Below, one piece after another: positions 35,508 through 47,500 of a DNA stretch of 64,000 nt. The notes below the pieces were generated by a model, which did no database searches, was not told the origin of the DNA, and saw only the letters and a program-made list of their open reading frames with translations. Each line of letters starts with the position of its first letter. Within the stretch, counting starts at the first letter, position 1. Origin of the DNA: Luscinia megarhynchos (Eukaryota > Chordata > Aves > Passeriformes > Turdidae); assembly GCA_034336665.1 (NCBI GenBank), contig CM067589.1, forward strand, positions 1,869,720 through 1,933,719, written 5' to 3'. The position numbers and the translations under genes were made by a program.

Positions 35508-38500
35508 CTGCAGGGGGAGAGACCCGGGCTCAGGGGCTGTGCCTGCAGAGCCCAGCCCAGCCAAGCTGCAAAAACACCCTTCTGCTTCCCCCCAAATTTC
35601 CTAAAAGTACTTTGATTTGTCCCACGTACCCAGCTGAGGCTGTGGAACTCTTCCACACAGCCAGGGGAGCTCAACTGGGACACAGCCCAACACTCATTTT
35701 GTTTATGTTAAGCTGTTGGCTTTTTTTCCTTTTTAATTTTTTTCTTGTTTGGTTGGTCTTTGGGATTTTTTTCTGCACTGCTCAGGTGTTGCAGCCGTTC
35801 CAGTCTCTGTCTCCATCTCCTGGTCAGAACAGGCTCAGCCCAGGGAACTGGGGCTCAAATTACCCCAATTACAGCAGCAGGGAGAGAGAAACTCTGGGTA
35901 CTTCTAGAAGTGCAGTGCAGGGTAAAGTTCCCATATTAAAAGGCACACAGGACCAATAACAACCAACATGATACAGAGTTGTCACCTTTCCCTGCTTTTC
36001 AGTTGAGAATCTGGAGTTGCAGGACACAGCATTTGTCTATTAATAAAGAATCCAAATCCTGCTGTATTTCCTTCTTTGCAGGAAGGGAATTAAATTGCTT
36101 ATTTAGCATTTATTTTCTATCTCCATTTCAGCCTGCAGATAGGTCAATATTTATGACTGTCCATGCTTTATGGAATTTAAGTTCATAATCAGAAGCTGAG
36201 AGAAGAAAAACCTGGCTGTTCCTTTCTGTGAATTACTCCCCACAGTGTTTTATTTCCTCTTGATCCAAATCAAACTACTTCCATGACCTACCAAGCTACC
36301 TTTTATGTTTAGCACATCCAACATCCAGTTTAACTTCTGAAAAAGCATCTACAGACAACTTCAGTTGCCATTCATTTACTCTGAAATTATTTGATGCTTT
36401 ATGATGGAATACTTGCAGCCCTGGGAATGTCTTGCTCTCCTGGAATACTCTTAAAGCCACCCATGAATTCTACAAATTTAGTTACCACCATCTCTGTCCT
36501 ACTACATCTAAAGGAATTTCACAACCTTTCATGCTGTGCTTTTTGTAGGGAAAATGAATGAATTCTGAGTGAAGAGCCTGCAGAGGTCTTACTCGCTGGG
36601 CAGGAGTGTCTCAGCTGTCACCCCTGGGCAGGAGTGCCCCAGCTGTCACCCTGCAGTGCCCCACACACCTGGCTCGTTCCCCCTGGGCAGGAGTGCCTCA
36701 GCCATCACCCCTGGCACTGCCTGCACACACCTGGCTCGTTCCCCTGGGCAGGAGTGTCCCAGCTGTCACCCTGGCACTGCCTGCACACACCTGACTCGTT
36801 ACCCCTGGGCAGGAGTGCCCCAGCTGTCACCCCTGGGCAGGAGTGCCCCAGCTGTCACCTGGCAGTGCCTCACACACCTGGCTCGTTCCCCTGGGCAGGA
36901 GTGCCCCAGCTGTCACCCTGCAGTGCCTCACACACCTGACTCGTAGGGGTAGCACTCGCTGATCTGCTCCTCGCGGGTGATGGGCTCCTCGTCGTCGGGC
37001 AGGTAGCGCTTGTCAATGGCCTCCTTGATCTGGTTGTTGGCTCCTTTGGGATCCAGGTCCATTGCCCACGAGAAATTCATTAGGGCCAGATGTGTCTGAC
37101 CCAGCTTTTTATACACCTAAAGATAAAAAAGCAGAAGAGGCCACATCTGACATGAAGCTGCTGCTTGAAGGTTTGGGCAGTGAACGTTCCGAGCCACAGT
37201 TCAGTGATGTTTTAGGGAAAGCAACAGAGGGTGGATATGAAAAATTTATTATGTGAGTCCCAAGGGAAATAACAATTATGTGTAGAAAGAGCAAGTGTTT
37301 CTATTTAAAAATAATAATAAAATAAATAAACTAGCAGCTAAGAGATTCTTTATCATTAAGGGCAGATGAAGTCTGTGTGGAGCATTTAAACAGTGAAAAT
37401 ACTTCAGTTTGTCAAGACATAGCCACTCTCATGCCAGTTTAGAGGTCCAGCTGCTCCTGGACAAATACCAGTGAACACATTTCAACACAAATCCTTTTAC
37501 CTCTCTCCAGATTAAACACAATAAAGCAATCTTGCTGACAGAGAGTTTCTCCAGTGCTGCATTAGAGGGAAGTTTGTCTTGGTGCTTTCAAGTGACCAGA
37601 CACCCCCCAGCAGAAAGCTGCAGAAGTTATTTAAAGCTCATCAGCAGAGGAGGTGGTGGGAAGGAGGATTTCTGTCACCAGAGCACTTCTGTGGCATTTC
37701 ACACAAGAAAGGTTGGAATGTAGCTGCTTCTTATTCAGGATTTCTGACACAATGCATGAGAATGTCATTCAGCATTTCCAGTTACATGTGCAAATAGCCA
37801 GCTCTGCTGACTGAGGGATGGACTATCATCTCCAGCTCTCTTTAACTCTCCTTTGCATTTAAAAGCTGGCACATAAAACAGCTCTGAGCACTAAGCTTTA
37901 TTTAAAACTTTGGGAATTTTTAGAACACTGCACTAAGTGGAAACATGTTAGTGACAGGCAACGAATTTTCCTCCTTAAGCAGCAAAGGAAATTAAAGAAC
38001 TCACAATCACAGTGAAGTTTTACCTACCTTTCCTATTAAAAAGTAAACAAGAGACTCTTTGGGAACAATCTGTTTCAGTTCTTCAAGTTCTTGTAAAGCC
38101 GACTGAAAGGTTGGAAAGAGTGTTTATGTTAGACATTTGAAACCAACACTTCTAGTGAAACTTCTACTTCACTTTTAAACTAGTTCCTGATGCTGGAGCT
38201 GTTTACTCTGCTGTGACAGTCACCTGGCATCATTAGGAAATTCAACTGAAAAACATTTGGTCTGCAGTTAGAAATAAAGTTTGAAGTCAAGTTTTCCCTT
38301 TCAGTGTGCATACATGTTTCTGAGGCAAGTTTCAAACCAGACTTGGCTTGTCTTCTGGAGCCAAAAAACATTGGCCAGAGGAAAAGTCACTGTGGGAAGA
38401 TCTCCTCTTACTCTAAACAAGGTTCAGGTCAGCAGGGGATCAGCCCAAAACTGTTTCACTTCTGACTTTTCACTCCACACAACCTTGGAAACAGCTGGTT

Positions 38501-41500
38501 CTTATTGCTAGAATTGGATATGGTGCAGTTGGCAGAGGTTTTTTAGTAATTTAGTATAAACTCATGAGAGTGGGTCTGACTACAATAATAATTTAAAAAG
38601 CAACACCTGCTGGCCCCAGATTTTATTACAATCAAAGCATTTAATACACCACCCTGGTGAGGGTGGAACTTGCCAAAGCAAATGCTTCCCATGTCCCAGC
38701 TCCTCCTGCAAGCCCTGCTGCTCCCCAGGGTGCCCTATGAATATTCAGCTCCCAAGGCATCCCCATTCCCAGCTCCAGGAATTTCAAGGCTGCCAGGAGC
38801 ACCAAGACTGACCTTGTACTTCTCATTTGCAAATAACACCGAGGCTCTATGGAATTTGCATAGTGGGTTCTTGGGGTCGATGTTGATGGCTTTGTTCAAA
38901 GTGTCCAAAGCCTTCTCAGATTTTTTCAGTGCATGTTGGACCTGGCACACAAAGAGAGAACAATTCCAAAAGGGGAAAAACAGCAGCTCATCTGCAGGGC
39001 AAGGACAAACCCTTCTGACCATGTTTACTTACAGTCTGCTCTTTTAGAAAAGTATTTGGCCAATTCTAGACCGAAGTCTGAACAAGCCTCCCCACAGAAG
39101 AAAAACCCTCCTCACCCCCTCCCCACCCCAGTTAAGTTCCCTGTACTTACTACTCCAATGTGACACAGCAGGACTGAGCTCTGAGGGTTGATATCAAGTG
39201 CTTTCTGGAAATGCATTTCTGCCAGACTGAATTTTCTCCTGTTTGTAATAAATCATCCCCAACCCGTACCTGCAGCAGAGAAACAATTCTGGTAAACAGC
39301 ACTGGATTTTAACCAAGCTCATTTCTGTCAGTGACCATGACATGGCAGGAATGGTTTGTAGCCTTGCCAACCCCATCTAGGGTGGGAAGGGATTCTTGGG
39401 GGAAAAAGCTGTCTAAAAATTTCTCTCTTCTCTTTATCCATTGGGTAGTTGCAGAACTGATGTGTGACACACAGCAAGACTGGCTAAGTAACTGCTAAAT
39501 AAAGAGCACACAGAAGCTATTCACACCAAGTGGCTCACACTCACAGATCTAACCTTTACTGCTTTATAGATTAAAAAGCTGTAAGAAACTGTGTCCTAAG
39601 GCATGAAGAGTCTGAGATCTCATCTCTCCAACTGCAACTGAGAAAACAGAATGCACAAAGAATGCTGCCCAGCAGAACAAAATAACTGGGGTAATATTGC
39701 ATAAACAATCTGAAAAACAACAAAAATCCCAATTTTTTGCCTTGCTTGTGAAAGCAGCCTCCCCACTTTCTGCAGGAATGGCTTTGCTCCCTTCCAGGAG
39801 GGAGCAGTGGCAGGTGGATGGTGGCTGTCCCACCCCGGGAGTGGCCCTTGGAGCAAGCTGGGGGGGTGGAAGGTGAAAAGGGAGGCACTGGATGGGCTGC
39901 CAGGTCCCCTCCCAAAGCAGGGTGTGCCTGTGACACCAGAGCAGGGGCAGCACCAGGGCTGCCCTGCAGCAGGGCAGAGCCAGGCTCACCAGGCGTTGTA
40001 GTGCCGGGGGTTGACCCTGATGGCGTTCCTGAAACAGGCCAAGGCCTTGTCCAGCTCCTCTGTCAGCACAAACTCGTGGCCCAGCAGGGTGTAGGCATAG
40101 GCATAGTTTGGATCCACCTGGATGGCTCTCTGGAAGAACTTGATGGCAATGTCGTGCTCCCTCTGCAAGCTGAAGCAGTTTCCTGCAGCACACCAGGCCT
40201 GGAACAGCAGAACCTTCTTACAACTCTGAGTGCCTGAGTTTGAGCTGAACACATTTATCTGTACTGCTTTAAATCATTATAAATAACTTACTCCTAGATT
40301 AGAAAGTAAAAACAGGAATAAATCAACAGTTAGCTCAGGCTCACTCCTGTGAGGCAAGCAGGGCTAAACACACCTTCTAAAATAAATAAATAAGCAAGCT
40401 GAAACACAGAAATGGAGAGTCCATGGACACCCAACAAGTCTGTGCCAAGTAGATCCTTTGATGACTAATGACTAAAGCTCTTGAAGCTGTCAAAAAGGCC
40501 AGAAATAAGAATAACAAAGAGGGAGATGGTACTTTATTTCTTCAGCTCCCTCCAACTGACAAATCTGGAAATCTGCAGAGGAAGAATTTTAGCAACAACC
40601 TCCTCTTTCCCTGCTGCTCAGCACCCATCAAGACTGTAAATACCACAGGGTCCCTCACTGCCCCAGATTTTAGCATCACTGCTGAAGCACAGAACTATTT
40701 TCCACTCCTTGGATTAGAATCTGCATTTCCCTCTATCCTGACTAATCTTACTACAACCACCAACTGCTTCACTGGCTTTGAGTTTTCCACTCTTAGACAA
40801 ACTAACAGGACAACATGAATTGGATTTCCTCCTCCACCAAAGAGATTTCCAACAGCCTCTCTAGATTGCTCAATTCTTAAGAGCACATTTATCAACTCAC
40901 ATCTTTTATTTTTACTGTGGCACTCATTGAAAGATTTCTGTGTTTTGGCACATTGTGACTACATTACCACACACACCCTGCAGTTTAATGGGTTTTGGTA
41001 CAAAAATGTGCAATACTATGTCTGCAAACAAATTCCAGAACAAATATTTTAAGTGTCAGTGAATTAACTACAGCAATTAAAAGGTACAGGAAAAAGATAT
41101 TCCTTATCTCTGCACACTGGCAGCAGCAGGAGTGACTGACTCATGATCTGCCTGGTTGAATGGTGCCAAGGCAAGCTGAAATAACCATTAACAGATAAAA
41201 GTTTCAACCTGCTCCCCATAAGCTGATATTCAAATTTCAAGGAGCCATTTCAGGCATCAGCAGTTCAACAGACAGCCCTGCCACGTCCCTCTGCACTCTG
41301 CCATGTTCAGGTGCTTCCCACTGGAGACCACACTGCACTGGAGCTCAGAGCTCTGCTCTCAGTCACTGGTTTTACCATGTACAGCTCCCCACTTCTCATT
41401 CAACCCCACAGCACTCTGTACCTCTGGTGAGTTTTTATCCATGTCTGTCAAATCCTTGGAAAGAACTGAAAGGGCAACATCTTTCTGCAGATGCCAGAGT

Positions 41501-44500
41501 GTGGTTGAGTAGATTTCCATGCCTTCTACTCTGTAGTTTTCAATCCTCCTCACTTCTGAAAATATTCTCTCAGCCTGAGAACAGAAATGAAACTTAAAAT
41601 AAAATTCCACCCACCAAGGCAGAGCAGAGAGGCCAAGGGCCAAGGCCTCTTGTCCAGCCTGAGCATCCTCTTTGCTTTTTAAGTGTTTCACACAGAGCTG
41701 CAAGTCTTGGAGCTTTCCTTTCAAGGGAAGGAAGTGACTGTATCCCAGGACATTTCTGCCAGCAGGAATGCAGCCAGCTCTCCCTCCTGCTGACTCAGCT
41801 GCATTCCTGCTTCTACCCATGCTCGAGTGAGGCAAAAACACCATCCACAAAATCAGAAAGAGTGCAACAGACTGTTATGGGGCAGTTAGGATTGTTAACT
41901 ACCCCAATAAAGAGCGACAGGATAAGGGGTGATGGTTTTACACTGCCAGAGGGCAGGGCTGGATGGGATATTGGGCAGGAATTGTTCCTGTGAGGTGGGC
42001 AGGGCTGGCACAGGAGCCCAGAGCAGCTGTGGCTGCCCCTGGATCCCTGGCAGTGCCCAGGGCCAGGCTGGACACTGAGGCTGGAGCAATGGGACAGTGG
42101 GAGGTGTCCCTGCCATGGCAGGGGTGGGAATAAATGAGCTTTGAGGTCTCTTCGAACCCAAATCACTCTGGAATTCTGTGATTAAAATGTGTACCCTCAA
42201 CTTTCTAAATAATCTCTGAAAGCACCCAGCATATTCCCTCTTGAAACAGCTCAAAACCTCCCTCTCCTCTGTCTCCTGCACACATTCTGCCAAGGAGAGT
42301 TTGAAAACCTTAGCAAACAGGCACATCAGCTGTCAGGACAGCAGTGCCAAGGAGAGGGGAACTGTGGGATTCCCCTCAACTGCTCACTTCTGATTCTGGA
42401 GCAGCTTGGTGTCACCTCAGCTGTGCCAATGCTTCATTTGAGAGGCTGCAAGGGAAACTGGGTCACTGATGTGATCAGAATTAACTAGAATGGAGAGGTT
42501 TTTTGGTTTAGAGCTCAAATTGTTGAGTGATCTATTCTAAAACAGTGCAGTGCAAACAATGCTATCAGCACAGGACAGGACACACAAGGAGGAGACCCCA
42601 ACACCTGGATACAAGAGGAAATAAAGCTCTAAACCAAGCAGGTCCAAGACCTAAATCCACTCCAGGTTGAACTTTGATATTTATCCATTTGCCAGAGCTG
42701 CAAACTCCCCAGAGATCAGCCAGGAGATCTGCAGGCTTTGTGTAGAACTGCCAAAGCCCAGAGAGAGGAGAAGGCCCAGCCCCAGCTCCTACCTGCATGT
42801 ACTCTGCCAGCTCAAAGTAAGCTCTCCCAATTTGGCACAGCACCCAGCCTGTGTTGTAGTGGTGGGAAGGCAAATGGCTCAAAATGTTGATGGCTTCTTT
42901 ACAGTTGTAGGAGCACAAGGCCAAATAACCCTTGCCCATGTCCCGGAGAAGGCTCATCAAACCTTCTAGGAGAAAAACACAATAAATAAAAGTGGGGAAA
43001 AAAAGAAAGAAAAAAAGACAGCTGAGACTTATTTCCTTGGAAGTGCTAATCCCAAAGCTCTCCCCTGTGCACTGCTCCTGAATTTGCCTATGAAAACCTT
43101 TCAGGAGTTTCCACACAAGGTTTATACACTTAATTAACATGAGCATGATATTCTGAGTATCAGCCTCTGTAGTGAGTCAAACTGTGGGGCTCAGAGCAGT
43201 GGAGTTCTGCATTTCCAGCAGCTATTCAAACTCTCCTCTAGGCCTGAGCACTTGCCACAAGCCTGGTAGCCATGGATACATCCTCCTGCTGCCTGCAAAC
43301 ACTCCTGAGCCAAAAGAGGGAAATTCAGCATTTCACTTAGGATTTTCTGACAATCTGAATAAAGACTTGTTTTTACACAAATGGGAAATATCAAGGGAGA
43401 GCAGACCACATAAAGGCCATGTTGAGGGGAGATGACTGGGTTATGAGCAACTCCTCTGAATCAGTTTCCAAGGATAATAATAGTACTGTCATAAATTATA
43501 TACTTCAAAATTTTTAAGTTATACCTTATAACAACATAACACTTATAATAACATTATTTATTCTATTATCATAATTAATACACTGCAAAATAATTTATAA
43601 TAATTTCTATGTCAATACTTTGAAAATACTTTAATCATTAATAAGGATCAGAGTTTGCAAGATATATCTGCTGACAATTACCACTCTCAGTATTTCTTCA
43701 CATGCCTCTAAGTTAACAAGACGACGTTGAATTACATCAGTTTTTTATCACAATACAAAAGGTGAGAGCTGCAGGCCAAATGAAATGGGAAAGAAGCAGA
43801 TACTGAAGCTTCATTAAAACCCAGATAGATCAGATTTTACTCTACTCCAGTCCAACAATGCTCAAACAGACCTGCTGCTGCCTTCTGGAGAGTGAAAGCT
43901 TGGATTTGTGGTGCAACAGTGGAAATTTTCCCTTCTGAAATGATGGAAGAGTCCAGTTTGGTGATTTCCAAACTGTCATTTAAGTTTGGTTGAGTTATTC
44001 CTCCCTTATTTGTTTTACTTTTTGTTTTTCTGTTTGGAATCTTAGGCGGAAACTTCATTTTTAATTTTTTGCTATTTTCCTGTGAATAAGAAAAGCAAGA
44101 GTTACATATAAAAGAGTCTTTTAAATTCAGAAATCCAAACTTGAGAGTGAATTGTGTACAGTGAGGGTAACAGCCGTGCCCTGCTCGCTGCTGAGAGCTC
44201 TGCAGCTGCAGGCAGGACTGCAGTCTGTACCTTGGTTGTGGAGCTGTCGCTGGAGAACAGGCGCGAGCTCGCCGAGGCAGCGCGTTGGGGGGAGCAGCAA
44301 TGGTGGGGCTCAATACCTGAGGTGTGGTACTGCAAACAAACATGGCACAGTCAGCTCCTGTGCTCCACCTTCACCACTCACAGCTTCTAGCTTTGCTTTG
44401 AACAGAAATGCTCCAGGACTGCTTTGTTACCTTGTCTGTGGACCAGAGCTCTGTGTCTGTGCAACAAGAACTGGAGTGACTTCCCGGCTGTTCCCGCTCT

Positions 44501-47500
44501 GGGAGAAGACAGACTTTGTTCCAGCCTGGCTGATCCTGCTGACACTCTGCACAACACACAGTTTCTACAGGTTTGTTATGATGGCACCCAGGAGCCTCCA
44601 TCTCTGCTGTGCCAAACCCAACCCATTCCACCCACCAAAGGAGAAACACAATTATTTCAACAGAGGGTTCCCCCATCCCCAGGGGAAACCACCAAAAGTG
44701 TTTCTCCTTCCACCTGTTAATAACACCAAGTCTGCAAAGCTTATGCCCATTATTTGAAGATATAGAATCTCCATCTAGTGGCAAGAAACTATATGTTAAA
44801 GTGCTTGTGCAAGAACAAAAGGGAATTAAAAGCCATCATATTTAAAGGCTTTTTCCTGCAGAAAATTAAAAAAAAACCCACACACACAAAAAAACCAAAA
44901 AGGTTTATGAATTATCCTATTACAATCCTGTTCAGAAAACATTAACAAACTGCAGAGCACCTCAGCCTGTTTTCAGAACATATCCTCCTCTTCCTATTTT
45001 TAAAAAACAGCTTTAAAAAAATTATCTTTCTGCCCACTCCAGGGACACCAACATTCAGGTATTCAATTCAGTGATGGTTGTTTGGAAGGGACACAAGACA
45101 AGTGGATCAACACCAGCAGAAGCAATGCCAGTCTGTGCATTATCCAATCTCCAAAGCTCAGTCCTTCCCTTCCTTTCCCAGATTCTGTCACCAGAGGATG
45201 TTTTAGGTGGCCAGCAAGGAAACTTGCCCACTTAGACAGGAAGCCTTTGGATTCATCCTAATGTAAGTGTTTCCTAGGAAACTGCTCTGTTCAGCCACAG
45301 CTCCACCAAACCTTGTCTGGCACACACTGGGAGAGCAAAGTGGAACTGGCACAGCCACTATTTGCACCGGACAAAGCATGAACCACAATTCAGTTGTTTA
45401 TTAAAATGTATTAAATATTTGTGTTTTGGAAGTAGCACAGCTCCATCTGGGCAGGGCCTAAGTGTGGAGCAGTGAAATTTATACCTTGTGTCACACTCAT
45501 CAAAGCAACTGAACAGCAGCAAATCCCACTTGACTCCCCAAAGCCTTTCAGCTCTCAGAAGAGCTGCATCTTACTACCTTTATTTCCATTTTCTGACTCG
45601 TGGAAATTTACCTTCCTACATGTGCACGGTTCACCACAAGCCACAGTTTTCAAATGATGCTGGGCAGGTACAGGATGGGAACTGGCTCAGCCAAACAAGG
45701 CATGTTTTTAACTGACTGTTCTAGCACAGGTCCCAAATTTCCCTTTCAGGGTGGGAAATTCAGCAAGGTGAGCATCAAGATTCATCCAGAGCAAATGTGG
45801 CAATTCAAGTTCTGCTTTTTGGGGGATCCAACACTATTTTAAAAATACTGCCCCCCGTAAAACACCAACTTGTAGATTTACTAAAAACACAGGGAAAAAT
45901 CCTCAGGTTTTTGTTTTTAGAAAGGAACAAATAGTTCTTCAACTGTCACCAACATTCCACCTCTCATTTATCACTATGGCAACTACTGCAGTTTCTTCCC
46001 GAGTAAAACAGACAATTTTTAGTTTCCCCTTCCCAAGACTTTGCTGAGTGAAACAGGACCATTCTCTCAGTCCTTTACAGACCAGCAGCAGGGGTTTTAT
46101 TACTCTGGTCTGTAAACTACAATTCAAGAACTACTTGCAAGAGATCAGTAGATCAGGCTTCAGAAAATACACTTAAAAAATAAAAATTCCAAGTCTTCAC
46201 ACTCCACCCTGCAAACTGAAAAGTTTGGATGTGCTGCTGTTTGGGAGCTTCAGTGTTTGCACAACCCTGTGTGATGGGAGGTGAACACAACACAGATCTT
46301 CCCTAGGTCAGTCCAGCAACCACAGCCTGGGCAGCTGGGGGGAAAACTCAGCTCACGTTTTTCTGTGTGTGTTATGGATTCTTCTCTAAAGTGCACTGCA
46401 GTGTCAAGCTCTCAGAGCAGCTGAGCTCCAGAATACCAGGTACCTTCTTTGAAGGTGCTCCAGTGGATGGCACATCGATGACAGAGGAGGAGTTGCTGTA
46501 GTTCTGTAAATAGGAGCCATCTCCAGGGCTTGGGGTTTCTAGTGGCAAAATCCCAAAGCTGAGAACAAAGCAGAGAGGAACAGTCAGTGTGTGAATGTGA
46601 GAGCTGGAGAGCTGCTCTGATGCAGATCATGGAATATCCTGAGCTGTGGGAAGGGACCCACAGCACCATCAGGAGCTGTACTTCAAGGAAAGCTCTTTAC
46701 AGCAGCCTTCCACAATACTGTTTATTCCAAAGCATATTCCTTCAGGGATTTTTCAATGGGAAAAGGGACCTGAAATAGGGAAATGGGACCCAAAAATTGG
46801 GAGGAAAAAAAATCTCAAAAATAGGAAAAGGGACCTAAAACCAGGGGGAGAAAATCAAAAAAAATGGGAAAAGGGACCCAAAATTGGGGTAAAGAAAACA
46901 AAAAATGGGAAATAAAGGCAATAAGCAATATCTTGGATCAACAATTCCTCTCCAAATAACCAACTGTTTGTTTAAAAACCAGAAGAGATCAACACTAGGA
47001 GCAAGAGCAGTTCCTCAAGTTGTTTGGGCTCCCCTTGCCCAGCTCTGTTTACAATTCCACCACCACTGGCTGTGTGTCTGAGTGCTCTGAGCAGCAGCAG
47101 CCCAGCCCTGGCCATGCCAAGGACTCACCTTGGAGTCAGTGGGCTCAAAGCTGCGGGTCCCCCCAGCAAACTCCGTCCGGTTTTTGGTTTGTTTTGGGCC
47201 TGCTTGGACAGGATGGCAGTTCCTGAGCCCAGAGGGACAGGATCCGAGGAAATCACAGCCGAGTCGATGTAAGACATGGAAGAGTCCGAGTTCAGGGAGG
47301 AATACTTGGAATTGGAGGATTCTAGGTTGATTCTGTTCAACTCCTGAAGAATAAAAGGCAGCTCTTAGTACTCAGGGTACAGTTCAATGAATGTTTTCCA
47401 GTTAAGCTGGAAAAACGAGCTGATTTTAGCAAATGATTTTACAATGATTGGAGCAAAACTCACAATGGTGTCCTGGGGTGTCTCCATGAGGACACTCTCA

